A stretch of 64,000 bases of DNA. Source: JAGRMG01 sp047975215 (GTDB taxonomy: Bacteria > Pseudomonadota > Alphaproteobacteria > Rhodobacterales > Rhodobacteraceae). The stretch is from contig JBKEDD010000051.1 of NCBI GenBank assembly GCA_047975215.1, positions 1-64,000 of the forward strand. The letters are read 5' to 3'. Below the pieces are notes generated by a model. It saw only the letters and a program-made list of their open reading frames with translations. It was not told the origin of the DNA and ran no database searches. The translations under genes and the position numbers were made by a program. Shown in pieces: positions 50,965-60,455 of the stretch; the stretch's first letter is position 1; each line of letters opens with the position of its first letter.

Positions 50965-51909
50965 TTGGGTGCGATACTTTCCATAACCTTTCCAATCTAT
51001 GCCGCCATCGCCATCGGGTTTCTGGCGGTCAAGCGCGGCTGGTTCGGCCAGGCGGACATGCGCGTTCTGGGCAAGTACGTGCTGAACATCGCGCTGCCCG
51101 CGCTGCTGTTCAACGCCGTGGCCTCGCGCGATTTCTCCGAAGTCATCCATGCCGGATACATGTTAGTGTTCGCGGCCGGAGGGCTTGGCACGATCGCGGT
51201 GTCGTTCCTGTGGTTCGCCTTCACCGGCATCGACACGCGGCGCCGCGCGGTGGCGGTCATGGGGTCGTCCTGCCCCAATTCAGCCTATGTCGGCTATCCT
51301 GTCCTGCTGCTTGCGCTGCCCGATCTGGCGGGTGTGATCCTGGCGCTGAACACGCTGATCGAGGTTCTGCTGCTGGTGCCGTTGTGCCTGTTCCTGATGG
51401 ATCTGGCACGCCATGAAAGGGCCGTACCGCTGCCGGTCAAGCTGTTCTCGATATTCTGGGGCGTGACCAGGCGGCCGATGGTGATCGGCCTGATTCTGGG
51501 TCTGGCGGTATCGGTCGCGGGCCTGCCGGTTCCCGATACCGTCATGCGGCTGTTCTCGATGCTCGCCGCCTCGGCCTCGGCCTTGTCGCTGGTCGCCATC
51601 GGCGGCTCGCTGGCGGTGTTGCCGCTTGGCGGCAACCGTATCCTGGCGGCCCAGATCGCCGCCGGCAAACTCGTCCTGCACCCCCTCATGACAGGGCTTG
51701 CGCTGGCGGCGCTGCCGGTGCTGGGCATCGCCGCGCTGCCGCCCGACATGGCGGTTGCGGCGATCCTGTCCACGGCCATGCCGATGTTCACGATCTATGT
51801 CGTCTTCGCGCAGGAACAGGGTCTTGAGGGGGCGGCCTCGCTGGCCATGCTGACGGCCACCACGTTCAGTTTCGTGACCCTGTCGGCATTGCTGTTCTGG
51901 CTGACCTGA
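50965..51909 (+). CDS. AEC family transporter
   Basis: A 314-residue polytopic membrane protein with about ten segments in two similar halves (LNIALPALLFNAVASRDF early; AAILSTAMPMFTIYVVFAQEQG late), typical of the auxin-efflux-carrier family. The substrate is unknown; small carboxylates are common. TTG start at 50965, 4 bp after aroC, with a weak ribosome site. Confidence 0.82.
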   Translation: MGAILSITFPIYAAIAIGFLAVKRGWFGQADMRVLGKYVLNIALPALLFNAVASRDFSEVIHAGYMLVFAAGGLGTIAVSFLWFAFTGIDTRRRAVAVMGSSCPNSAYVGYPVLLLALPDLAGVILALNTLIEVLLLVPLCLFLMDLARHERAVPLPVKLFSIFWGVTRRPMVIGLILGLAVSVAGLPVPDTVMRLFSMLAASASALSLVAIGGSLAVLPLGGNRILAAQIAAGKLVLHPLMTGLALAALPVLGIAALPPDMAVAAILSTAMPMFTIYVVFAQEQGLEGAASLAMLTATTFSFVTLSALLFWLT

Positions 51910-51983
51910 CATCGTTGCGGAGCCGGCCGGCCTCGCATAATCCGCCCGTTGATCTTTGTCACGTCCCGGCGCAGGGTTCCGCC

Positions 51984-52922
51984 ATGTCGATTTCGTTAAC
52001 ATCGCATCGGCCGAACCTTGCCATCGCGCTGAAACTCGGCGCGATCTTCCTGTTTTCGGGCATGTCGGCGATCATCAAGGCAACGTCGGACGCGGTGCCG
52101 CCTGGCGAGGCGGTGTTCTTCCGGTCTCTGTTCGCCATTCCGGTGATCGTGGCATGGCTGGCACTGCGCGGCGAGCTGTCGCAAGGGCTGCGAAGCCGCA
52201 ACCCGATGATGCATGTCCGGCGCGGCATTCTCGGCACCACGGCCATGGGAATGACGTTTGCAGGGCTGGGGCTGCTGCCGCTGCCCGAGGTTACGGCGAT
52301 CGGCTTTGCCACGCCTGTCTTTACCGTGATCCTGGCGGCGCTGATCCTGGGCGAGACTATACGGGTTTTTCGCATCAGCGCGGTGTTGATCGGGCTGATC
52401 GGGGTTCTCATCATGCTATGGCCGCGGCTGTCCGGCAGTAGCGGACTCGAGCAGGGCGCGACCCTGGGGGCCCTGCTGATCCTGGGCGCGACGCTGTGCA
52501 GGGCGCTGGTACAGATACAGGTGCGCATGATGGTCGAGACCGAACCGACATCGGCCATCGTCTTCTACTTCTCCGCCACCGCCGCGGCGCTGTCGTTGCT
52601 TACCCTTCCCTTCGGGTGGGTCGTTCCCGACCCTGGCGTGGTGGCGTTGTTGATCCTGGCGGGGCTGGTTGGCGGGGTGGCTCAGATCCTGATCACCTCC
52701 GCCTTCCGCTTTGCCCCGGCCTCGACTCTGGCGCCCTACGACTACGCCTCGATGCTGTTCGCGATTCTGCTTGGCTATGTCGTGTTTGCGGAACTGCCGA
52801 CGCTGGTCATGCTGATCGGCGCCGCCGTTGTCATCGCCAGCAACGTGCTGGTCATCTGGCGCGAACACCAGCTTGGGCTTGAGCGTGCCAGGCTACGGTC
52901 AATGGCCGATCCGAAGGGATGA
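51984..52922 (+). CDS. EamA/DMT family transporter
   Basis: A 312-residue drug/metabolite transporter with ten membrane helices in two EamA repeats (KLGAIFLFSGMSAIIKATSDAVPPGEAVFFRSL; the second begins near LGALLILGATLCRALVQIQVRMM). The substrate cannot be inferred. The ATG at 51984 was preferred to the open frame upstream, which is not hydrophobic. Confidence 0.82.
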   Translation: MSISLTSHRPNLAIALKLGAIFLFSGMSAIIKATSDAVPPGEAVFFRSLFAIPVIVAWLALRGELSQGLRSRNPMMHVRRGILGTTAMGMTFAGLGLLPLPEVTAIGFATPVFTVILAALILGETIRVFRISAVLIGLIGVLIMLWPRLSGSSGLEQGATLGALLILGATLCRALVQIQVRMMVETEPTSAIVFYFSATAAALSLLTLPFGWVVPDPGVVALLILAGLVGGVAQILITSAFRFAPASTLAPYDYASMLFAILLGYVVFAELPTLVMLIGAAVVIASNVLVIWREHQLGLERARLRSMADPKG

Positions 52923-52949
52923 TTGCCCTTTCTCGAAACCCTATTCGCC

Positions 52950-53816
52950 CTATTCGCGCACCAGCTTTTCGTAGCCTTCCGAGATCTCGCGCGTCAGCGC
53001 CCCGACCTCGAAATTCCAGTCGCCGATCTGGCCGACCGGCGTGACTTCGGCGGCGGTGCCGGTCAGCCAGCACTGTTCGAAACCTTCCAGTTCCTCGGGC
53101 ATGATATGGCGTTCATGGACCTTGATCTGCTTGTCCTCGAGCATGCTGATCACCGTCTGCCGGGTCAGCCCGTTCAGGAAACAGTCGGGTTTAGGCGTGT
53201 GCACCTCGCCATCCTTGACGAAGAATATGTTTGCGCCGGTCGCCTCGGCCACATAGCCGCGATAGTCGAACATCATCGCGTCCGAACAGCCCCTGGCCTC
53301 GGCCGCGTGCTTGGACATGGTGCAGATCATGTAAAGACCCGCCGCCTTGGCGTGGCTGGGGATGGTTTCCGGGCTGGGGCGTTTCCATTTGGAAATGTCC
53401 AGTTTGGCGCCCTTCATCTTGGCATCGCCATAGTAGTTGCCCCATTCCCAGCCCGCGATGGCCAGCCGAACCGGGTTGCGCCGGGCCGATACGCCCATGT
53501 CCTCGCCCGCGCCGCGCCAGGCGACGGCGCGCACATAGGCATCCGACCAGCCGTTCGCCTCGAGCATGGCGTATTTCGCCGCCTCGATCTCCTCGACGCT
53601 CCAGGGGATTTCGAAATCCAGCATCTCGGCGGACCGCCTGAGCCGTTGCGAATGCTCGACGCCCCGGAATATCCTGCCATTGTAGCAGCGTTCGCCTTCG
53701 AAAACCGAACTTGCATAATGCAGCGCATGGGTCAGAATATGCACATTCGCGTCCCGCCAGGGAACAAGTTTGCCATCCATCCAGATCTGGCCGTCCCGGT
53801 CGTCATAACCTGCCAT
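52950..53816 (-). CDS. ilvE: Branched-chain amino acid aminotransferase
   Basis: A PLP fold-type IV transaminase, 288 residues, that interconverts branched-chain 2-oxo acids and amino acids. Visible are THALHYASSVFEGERCYNGRIF, the lysine region KAAGLYMICTMSKHAAEARG, and the phosphate-binding GTAAEVTPVGQI. The ATG at 53816 has GGAGG eight bases upstream. It is divergent from petP, with 162 bp between starts. Confidence 0.93.
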   Translation of the reverse strand: MAGYDDRDGQIWMDGKLVPWRDANVHILTHALHYASSVFEGERCYNGRIFRGVEHSQRLRRSAEMLDFEIPWSVEEIEAAKYAMLEANGWSDAYVRAVAWRGAGEDMGVSARRNPVRLAIAGWEWGNYYGDAKMKGAKLDISKWKRPSPETIPSHAKAAGLYMICTMSKHAAEARGCSDAMMFDYRGYVAEATGANIFFVKDGEVHTPKPDCFLNGLTRQTVISMLEDKQIKVHERHIMPEELEGFEQCWLTGTAAEVTPVGQIGDWNFEVGALTREISEGYEKLVRE

Positions 53817-53978
53817 TGTCGCGCCCTCCTGCGGGTGATACAGAATTTCCATATGTTGCGCAAAATAGCATCGCGCCAGACACGATATTGCGCCAAAACT
53901 GCGATTCGATACCGCTTCACGCTTGGAATGTCAACAAGACTGACGTAAACTGACACAAAGCAAAGAAAGAGGGCGCCG

Positions 53979-54491
53979 ATGTCGGAGGGACGGGCGGCAC
54001 CGGTCTACAGCGGCGAAAGCCTGCTGTTTCTGACCGACGAACAGTTGCGGCAGGGGATCGAGGCGATGTTCTTCGCCTATCGCGGCTTTACCGCCGATCC
54101 CGACCGCATCCTGGCCGATCAGTCCTATGGCCGCGCGCATCACCGGGCGATCCATTTCATCAACCGGGCGCCGGGAACGACAGTCAACAACCTCCTGGCG
54201 ATCCTGGGCGTCACGAAACAGTCGCTGAACCGGGTGCTGCGCGCGCTGATAGCCGACGGGCTGGTCGAAAGCCGGGTGGGAAATGTCGACAAGCGCGAAC
54301 GCCATCTCTATCTGACAGAGGACGGGCGGGCGCTCGAGTCCCGCCTGTCGGATGCGCAGCGCGCCCGAATGCGGGCGGCCTATCGCGATGCCGGACCCGA
54401 GGCGGTGGCGGGGTTCAAGCAGGTACTCGAGGCGATGATGGATCCGGACATGCGGCGCGCCTATGTGCGCCTGCGGGATGGCATGCCATGA
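53979..54491 (+). CDS. petP: MarR family regulator PetP
   Basis: A 170-residue MarR-type protein (VNNLLAILGVTKQSLNRVLRALIADGLVESR; the wing GNVDKRERHLYLTEDG). The gene directly precedes an OmpR-type response regulator, with a 4-bp overlap, as in the petP-petR pair of Rhodobacter capsulatus. In that organism petR is needed for respiratory and photosynthetic growth. DNA targets are unknown. Confidence 0.85.
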   Translation: MSEGRAAPVYSGESLLFLTDEQLRQGIEAMFFAYRGFTADPDRILADQSYGRAHHRAIHFINRAPGTTVNNLLAILGVTKQSLNRVLRALIADGLVESRVGNVDKRERHLYLTEDGRALESRLSDAQRARMRAAYRDAGPEAVAGFKQVLEAMMDPDMRRAYVRLRDGMP

Positions 54492-55189
54492 CCTTGCTGG
54501 ATTCGCACCTGCTGATCGTCGACGACGACGAACGCATTCGCGACCTGCTCAGGAAATTCCTGATGCGCAACGGTTTTCTGGTCACGGCGGCACGGGACGC
54601 GGCGCATGCGCGGCGTATCCTGGCGGGCCTGGATTTCGACCTGATCGTACTTGACGTGATGATGCCGGGCGAGGACGGGCTGGCGCTGACCCGCGCCCTG
54701 CGCGAGACCAGCACGACGCCGATCCTGCTGCTGACGGCGCGCGGCGAGACCGAGCACCGCATCGCCGGGCTGGAGGCGGGGGCCGACGATTACCTGACCA
54801 AGCCGTTCGAGCCGAAGGAACTGCTGCTCAGGATCAACGCGATCCTGCGCCGGATGCCGCAAAGCCGCGCACAGGATACCGGCCCGAAAACCCTGCACCT
54901 GGGAACGATCCGCTACGATGTCGAACGCGCCGAGATGTGGCAGGGCGAGTTGCTGATCCGCCTGACCGCCACCGAAAGCCAGTTGATGCGCATATTCGCA
55001 GCCTGTCCGCACGAGCCGGTGAGCCGGACCAAGCTGGTCGAGGATCTGGGCCGCGACCGTGGCCAGGCGCAGGAACGCGCGGTCGACGTGCAGATAACGC
55101 GGCTGCGGCGCAAGATCGAACCGAACCCGAAACAGCCGCAGTATTTGCAGACGGTGCGCGGCGAGGGTTACATGCTGGTACCGGACTGA
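54488..55189 (+). CDS. petR: OmpR-family response regulator PetR
   Basis: A 233-residue regulator: receiver domain with the acidic pocket VDDDERIRDLL, phosphoacceptor D56 in LIVLDVMMPGEDG, and the lysine of YLTKPFEPKELLLRI. A C-terminal winged helix has AVDVQITRLRRKIEPNPKQPQYLQTVRGEGYML. No sensor kinase gene is adjacent. The stop of petP overlaps the start. Confidence 0.88.
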   Translation: MTLLDSHLLIVDDDERIRDLLRKFLMRNGFLVTAARDAAHARRILAGLDFDLIVLDVMMPGEDGLALTRALRETSTTPILLLTARGETEHRIAGLEAGADDYLTKPFEPKELLLRINAILRRMPQSRAQDTGPKTLHLGTIRYDVERAEMWQGELLIRLTATESQLMRIFAACPHEPVSRTKLVEDLGRDRGQAQERAVDVQITRLRRKIEPNPKQPQYLQTVRGEGYMLVPD

Positions 55190-55224
55190 ACCGGCAGACG
55201 GACCCGAAACGAGGGGAACGGAAA

Positions 55225-56157
55225 TTGGGAACGAAGACGGCGCTGATCTCGCATGCCGATTGTCTTGTCCACGCAACGCCCGAGGGCCATCCCGAACGCG
55301 CCGCGCGGCTGGATCATGTGCTGCACGCGCTGGAAACGCTCGATCTCGAGCGGGTGACGGCGCCGCTGGCGGCCGAGGACGACATATTGCGCATCCATCC
55401 GGCAGACTATCTGGCCGATCTGCGCCGTAACCTTCCGGACGAGGGGTTCTTTCGCATCGACGCCGATACATGGATGTCGCCGGGATCGCTGGACGCCGCG
55501 TTTCGCGGTGCCGGTGCCGTGGTGCGCGCGGTGGACATGGTGCTGGGTGGCGAGGCGCCCAACGCGTTCTGTGCGATCCGCCCGCCCGGTCATCACGCGG
55601 AAACCGCGACCGCGATGGGGTTCTGCCTGTTCGGCAATGCCGCGCTGGCCGCCAAGCACGCGCTGGACCATCACGGGCTGAACCGCGTCGCGGTGCTGGA
55701 TTTCGACGTGCATCATGGCAACGGCACCCAGGATCTGCTGTGGGACGAGTCGCGCACGCTGTTCGTGTCGAGCCACCAGATGCCGCTTTGGCCCGGCAGC
55801 GGGCGCGAGGACGAGACCGGCGCGTATGACAACGTGCTGAACCTGCCGCTTGCCCCCGGCACCGGCGGAGCCGAAATGCGCGCCGCCTGGAGCGAGCGGG
55901 CGTTCCCGCGCCTGCGTGAATTCGCGCCCGAACTCATCGTCATATCGGCGGGTTTCGATGCGCATCGGGACGACCCGCTGGCGCAACTGGCCTGGACGAC
56001 CGACGATTTCCGCTGGATCACGGCCGGGATTTGCGCCCTGGCGGGCGATCTGTGCGGCGGGCGTGTCGTATCGACTTTGGAGGGCGGGTATGATCTGACC
56101 GCGCTGGGCGCCGCCGCGAGGGCGCATGTGGAAGAACTGATGAAGGCAGCGACATGA
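55225..56157 (+). CDS. Histone deacetylase family hydrolase
   Basis: A 310-residue Zn2+ hydrolase of the arginase/deacetylase fold with catalytic RPPGHHAETATAMGFCLFGNAA and the metal-ligand run VLDFDVHHGNGTQD. Bacterial members deacetylate polyamines or small molecules; the natural substrate here is unknown. The TTG at 55225 has GAGGGGAAC upstream. Its ATGA overlap with xseB places it at the head of the isoprenoid operon. Confidence 0.85.
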   Translation: MGTKTALISHADCLVHATPEGHPERAARLDHVLHALETLDLERVTAPLAAEDDILRIHPADYLADLRRNLPDEGFFRIDADTWMSPGSLDAAFRGAGAVVRAVDMVLGGEAPNAFCAIRPPGHHAETATAMGFCLFGNAALAAKHALDHHGLNRVAVLDFDVHHGNGTQDLLWDESRTLFVSSHQMPLWPGSGREDETGAYDNVLNLPLAPGTGGAEMRAAWSERAFPRLREFAPELIVISAGFDAHRDDPLAQLAWTTDDFRWITAGICALAGDLCGGRVVSTLEGGYDLTALGAAARAHVEELMKAAT

Positions 56158-56396
56158 CCGGAAAACCCGTGAGCGAGATGAGCTTTGAAGAGGCCATGAA
56201 AGAGCTGGAGGCGGTCGTTGGCCAACTTGAACACGGCGATGTGGCGCTGGATGCGTCGATCACGCTGTACGAACGCGGCGCGGCGTTGAAGAAGCGTTGC
56301 GAGGAAGAACTGGCCCGGGCGGAAGAAAAGGTCGCCCAGATCACCATGGATGCCGACGGCAACCCGACCGGGACCAGACCGGTCGAAGGAATGTAG
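56154..56396 (+). CDS. xseB: Exodeoxyribonuclease VII small subunit
   Basis: An 80-residue helical subunit, with MSFEEAMKELEAVVGQLEHGDVALDASITLYERG as its core. It forms exonuclease VII with XseA, which is not in the window. It is coupled to ispA: the stop abuts the ispA ATG at 56397. Confidence 0.93.
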   Translation: MTGKPVSEMSFEEAMKELEAVVGQLEHGDVALDASITLYERGAALKKRCEEELARAEEKVAQITMDADGNPTGTRPVEGM

Positions 56397-57263
56397 ATGT
56401 TCCGCGACCGGCTGGCCGAAGACGCGGCGCTGATACAGAGACACCTTGACAACGTGCTGGCAGGGTTCGAAACGCTGCCGGTGACAGCCGCAATGGCCTG
56501 GGCAACCCAGGGCGGCAAGCGGCTGCGCGGCTTCTGGGTGCTGGAGAGTGCGCGGCTGCACGGCATCGCGACCGAACAGGCGATCTGGCCAGCCACCGCG
56601 ATCGAGGCGTTGCATGCCTATTCGCTGGTGCATGACGATCTGCCCTGCATGGACGATGACGACCTTCGCCGGGGCCGCCCAACGATTCATGCCAAATGGG
56701 ACGAGGGGATTGCCGTTCTGGCCGGTGACGCGCTGCACTGTCTGGCGTTCGAACTGGCGGCGCATCACGAATGCGGCCCGGCTGCCGTGCGCGCCGAACT
56801 GGTCCTGAGCCTGGCGCGTGCCGCCGGTGCCGCGGGCATGGTGAAGGGGCAGGCGCTTGACATTGCCGCCGAATCCGCGCCCGAGCCGCTGACGCTGGAG
56901 CAGATCACCACATTGCAGGCGGGCAAGACCGGGGCCTTGATCGAATGGTCGGCCTGCGCCGGGGCGCGGCTGGCGCAGGACGATCCGGCGCCGCTGCGGG
57001 AGTATGCCCGTGCCCTCGGGCTTGCCTTTCAGATCGCCGACGACATTCTAGATGTCGAGGGCGATGCAAAGAAGGCCGGCAAGCGGTTGCAGAAGGACGC
57101 GACCAAGGGCAAGGCAACCTTCGTGTCGCTGCTGGGGCTCGATGCCGCCCGGGCCCGGGCCCGCGAGCTTACGGATGCGGCCTGCGACGCGCTTGCGTCC
57201 TATGGCGCGCGGGCGGAAACCTTGCGGCAGGCGGCGCGCTTCGTTATTTCGCGGCAAAGCTGA
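56397..57263 (+). CDS. ispA: Farnesyl diphosphate synthase (polyprenyl synthetase)
   Basis: Condenses isopentenyl diphosphate with allylic diphosphates. The 288-residue protein shows the first Asp-rich motif HDDLPCMDDDDLRRGRPT and the second FQIADDILDVEGD, with GQALDIAAE between. Together with the adjacent dxs it supplies isoprenoid precursors for quinones and, where present, carotenoids. Confidence 0.93.
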   Translation: MFRDRLAEDAALIQRHLDNVLAGFETLPVTAAMAWATQGGKRLRGFWVLESARLHGIATEQAIWPATAIEALHAYSLVHDDLPCMDDDDLRRGRPTIHAKWDEGIAVLAGDALHCLAFELAAHHECGPAAVRAELVLSLARAAGAAGMVKGQALDIAAESAPEPLTLEQITTLQAGKTGALIEWSACAGARLAQDDPAPLREYARALGLAFQIADDILDVEGDAKKAGKRLQKDATKGKATFVSLLGLDAARARARELTDAACDALASYGARAETLRQAARFVISRQS

Positions 57264-57286
57264 CCCCTGCCGCCCAAGGAGGCGCG

Positions 57287-59215
57287 ATGCAAGACCGACC
57301 CAAGACGCCGCTGCTTGACCGGGTGCAGCGCCCCGCGGACCTCAAGGCGTTCAGCGATGCCCAGCTTGCGCAACTGGCGGGCGAGGTGCGCGCGGAGACC
57401 ATTTCGGCGGTATCGGAAACCGGCGGTCATCTGGGTGCGGGCCTGGGCGTCGTCGAACTGACGGTGGCGCTGCATGCGGTGTTCGATGCGCCGCGCGACA
57501 AGATCATCTGGGATGTCGGCCACCAGTGCTATCCGCACAAGATCCTGACCGGCCGGCGCGACCGTATCCGCACGCTCCGCCAGAAGGGCGGGCTGAGCGG
57601 GTTCACCAAGCGCAGCGAGTCGCCCTACGACCCGTTCGGGGCCGCGCATAGCTCGACCTCGATCAGTGCCGCGCTGGGCTTTGCCGTCGCCCGCGATCTG
57701 GGCGGCGTGACGTCCGAGGGGCTGGGCGATGCCGTCGCGGTGATCGGCGATGGCGCCATGAGCGCGGGGATGGCCTTCGAGGCGCTGAACAATGCCGGCC
57801 ACCTGGGCAAGCGGCTGATCGTCGTTCTGAACGACAACGAAATGTCCATCGCGCCGCCGGTGGGTGCGTTTTCGACCTACCTGTCGCGGCTCTATGCCGG
57901 CGCGCCCTACCAGGATTTCAAGGCGGCAGCGAAAAGCGCCGTTTCGCTGCTGCCCGAACCTTTCCGCGAAGGCGCCAAGCGCGCCAAGGAGGTGCTCAAG
58001 GGCATGACCATCGGTGGCACGATGTTCGAGGAACTCGGGTTTTCCTATGTGGGGCCGATCGACGGCCATGACATGGGCCAGCTCATGCCGGTATTGCGCA
58101 CGGTCAAGGCGCGGTCCACCGGGCCGATCCTGATTCATGTGCTGACAAGGAAGGGCAAGGGATACCCCCCCGCCGAGTCCGCCCGCGACAAGGGCCATGC
58201 CACCGCCAAGTTCGATGTCGTGACCGGCAAGCAGAAGAAAACGCCGTCGAACGCGCCCAGCTATACGCGCGTGTTCGGTGAAACGCTGGTGGATCTGGCC
58301 GCCGCCGACGACCGGATCGTCGCGGTGACCGCCGCCATGCCCGACGGTACCGGCCTGAACCTGATGGCCGAGCGTTTCCCGTCGCGCTGTTTCGACGTTT
58401 CCATAGCCGAACAGCATGGCGTGACGTTTTGCGCCGCCCTTGCCGCTGGCGGGCTGCGGCCGTTCTGCGCGCTATATTCAACCTTCCTGCAACGCGGCTA
58501 TGACCAGGTGGTGCATGATGTGGCGATCCAGGGGCTGCCGGTGCGCTTTGCCATCGACCGGGCCGGGCTGGTCGGGGCCGACGGGCCCACCCATGCCGGA
58601 AGCTATGACATTGCCTATCTGTCCAACCTTCCCGGCTTCACGGTCATGGCGGCCGCGGACGAGGCTGAGCTTGTGCATATGGTGGCTACGGCGGCGGCGC
58701 ATGATACCGGGCCTATCGCCTTCCGTTATCCCCGTGGCGAAGGCGTCGGCGTCACGCTGCCCGAAACCCCGCAGGTGCTGGAAATCGGCAAGGGCCGGAT
58801 GATCCGCGAAGGCTCGCGCGTTGCGATCCTGTCCTATGGCACGCGCCTGGCCGAGGTCGAGAAGGCCGCCGAGGCGCTGGCGGCGCGCGGCATATCGCCC
58901 AGCGTGGCCGATGCCCGGTTCGCCAAGCCGCTCGATCGCGATCTGATCCTTTCGCTGGCCACCCGGCACGAGGCGCTGATTACCATCGAGGAAGGCGCGA
59001 CCGGCGGCTTCGGCAGCCATGTGGCGCAACTGCTGGCCGATGAGGGCGTGTTCGACGCCGGGCTGAAATTCCGCTCCATGGTGCTGCCCGATGCGTTTCT
59101 CGAACAGGCCAGCCCGGAGCAAATGTACCGCGATGCCGGGCTCGATGCCGCCGGGATCGAGGCCAGGGTTCTGAGCATCCTCGGCGTGGCGAGCATCGCT
59201 GGAAAGCGTGCCTGA
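57287..59215 (+). CDS. dxs: 1-deoxy-D-xylulose-5-phosphate synthase
   Basis: First enzyme of the MEP pathway; condenses pyruvate and glyceraldehyde-3-phosphate using TPP. The 642-residue protein has GHLGAGLGVVELTVALH, the TPP motif GDGAMSAGMAFEALNNAGH...NDNEMSI, the transketolase-like pyrimidine domain DVSIAEQHGVTFCAALAAGG, and a C-terminal domain. The ATG at 57287 has AAGGAGG. 23 bp separate it from ispA. Confidence 0.97.
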   Translation: MQDRPKTPLLDRVQRPADLKAFSDAQLAQLAGEVRAETISAVSETGGHLGAGLGVVELTVALHAVFDAPRDKIIWDVGHQCYPHKILTGRRDRIRTLRQKGGLSGFTKRSESPYDPFGAAHSSTSISAALGFAVARDLGGVTSEGLGDAVAVIGDGAMSAGMAFEALNNAGHLGKRLIVVLNDNEMSIAPPVGAFSTYLSRLYAGAPYQDFKAAAKSAVSLLPEPFREGAKRAKEVLKGMTIGGTMFEELGFSYVGPIDGHDMGQLMPVLRTVKARSTGPILIHVLTRKGKGYPPAESARDKGHATAKFDVVTGKQKKTPSNAPSYTRVFGETLVDLAAADDRIVAVTAAMPDGTGLNLMAERFPSRCFDVSIAEQHGVTFCAALAAGGLRPFCALYSTFLQRGYDQVVHDVAIQGLPVRFAIDRAGLVGADGPTHAGSYDIAYLSNLPGFTVMAAADEAELVHMVATAAAHDTGPIAFRYPRGEGVGVTLPETPQVLEIGKGRMIREGSRVAILSYGTRLAEVEKAAEALAARGISPSVADARFAKPLDRDLILSLATRHEALITIEEGATGGFGSHVAQLLADEGVFDAGLKFRSMVLPDAFLEQASPEQMYRDAGLDAAGIEARVLSILGVASIAGKRA

Positions 59216-59227
59216 GGCGCGCCGCGA

Positions 59228-59812
59228 TCAGAATCGCCCGCAGGTCGCCAGCTGTTGCTGGTACATGTCAGCCCGCGCCTGCACCTGATCGGCGACCCGC
59301 AACAGCCAGCTTTTCGATTGATGCGAGCCGCGGGCATAGCCGGTATGGCCCTCGTGATAGGCCAGGTACTGATTGCGCGCGTCGGTCAGCGCGATACCGT
59401 TCTTTTCATAGCTCTTGGTCATGTACCAGCCCATGAAATCGGTGGCATCGCGGATATCGTCGCGCTTGGCCCGGCGTTTGCGGGTTTCCTTCAGGTAGTG
59501 ATCCCAGGTTCCGTCCAGCGCCTGGCTGTAGCCGTAGGCGCTGCTTTGGCGGCCCATCGGGATCACGCCCAGGACAAACCGGAACGGTGTGCGGGCATCG
59601 GCGCGATACCGGCTTTCCTGATAGATCGTGGCCATCTGTACATGCGCAGGCACACCCCACCGGCGCTGCGTCTTCTTGAAGGCCCGCTGGTACTCGGGCC
59701 GCTGCGCGATGATGCTGCAGGCATCGTCCAAATTGCGCGGCGGCGCCTTGTAGCCACCGCCGCAGGATGCCAGAATCAGCATCACGACCATTGCGGTAAC
59801 GGTTCTGCTCAT
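59228..59812 (-). CDS. Lytic transglycosylase-like lipoprotein
   Basis: A 194-residue lipoprotein: signal with lipobox LILASCGGG (Cys about residue 17), then an SLT-fold domain with the catalytic Glu in MATIYQESRYRADARTPF, SAYGYSQALDGTWDHYLKET, and AYHEGHTGY. It likely trims peptidoglycan at the outer membrane or periplasm. It is convergent with dxs. Confidence 0.85.
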   Translation of the reverse strand: MSRTVTAMVVMLILASCGGGYKAPPRNLDDACSIIAQRPEYQRAFKKTQRRWGVPAHVQMATIYQESRYRADARTPFRFVLGVIPMGRQSSAYGYSQALDGTWDHYLKETRKRRAKRDDIRDATDFMGWYMTKSYEKNGIALTDARNQYLAYHEGHTGYARGSHQSKSWLLRVADQVQARADMYQQQLATCGRF

Positions 59813-60052
59813 CTGTCTCTTGCCTCTGCTGGGGCACGTTCGCCGCGACCCGGTTTTGCGCCGACACTACCGCAACCGGGCCGGCGATGGAATCACATTC
59901 GCAAGAGCGGCATCCGCCCGCGGGGCCGCACGTTTCCGCGGACGCCGCAGGAAACTGTGGAAACATGGTTCACAGTCTGTTTCCCGGATTCTCGATGCTG
60001 GCATTGGACAACGGGGGCTTGAACCGGCTACTAACTGCGGGTAGGGGCTTTT

Positions 60053-60385
60053 ATGATGATGTTGAAGACACGCGCAAAATATTATTTGGGTCAAGTTGTT
60101 CGTCACCGGAAACACCCGTTCCGCGGTGTGATTTTCGATGTCGATCCGCAATTTTCCAACACCGAGGAATGGTATCAGGCGATTCCCGAGGACAGCCGGC
60201 CGTCAAGGGAACAGCCATTCTATCACTTGCTGGCGGAAAACGACCAAAGCTACTACGTCGCCTATGTCTCGGAACAGAATCTGGTGGCCGATTATTCCGG
60301 CGAACCGGTCGAACATCCCGACATTCCCGACATGTTCGGCCCGTTCAGCGACGGCGCCTATCCGTTGCATTTCCAGCTGAACTGA
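60053..60385 (+). CDS. hspQ: Heat shock protein HspQ
   Basis: A 110-residue protein matching the HspQ family (KYYLGQVVRHRKHPFRGVIFDVDPQFSNTEEWY; ENDQSYYVAYVSEQNLV; DYSGEPVEHPDI), small proteins that affect Lon protease and DnaA stability. Three tandem ATG codons start the gene at 60053; the first is used here. No heat-shock promoter was identified. It is convergent with the RTX gene. Confidence 0.92.
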   Translation: MMMLKTRAKYYLGQVVRHRKHPFRGVIFDVDPQFSNTEEWYQAIPEDSRPSREQPFYHLLAENDQSYYVAYVSEQNLVADYSGEPVEHPDIPDMFGPFSDGAYPLHFQLN

Positions 60386-60455
60386 CGGACGGAGCCAGAG
60401 GGTCGCGCCCCACGCGGTCCAAACGATGCCCCTGAATTGAAGCGGGCCGGTGCGA

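Noticed and set aside
53920..53960. TGTCA...TGACA half-sites before petP
   Set aside because: Only five-base arms with a 17-base spacer; too weak to call an operator.
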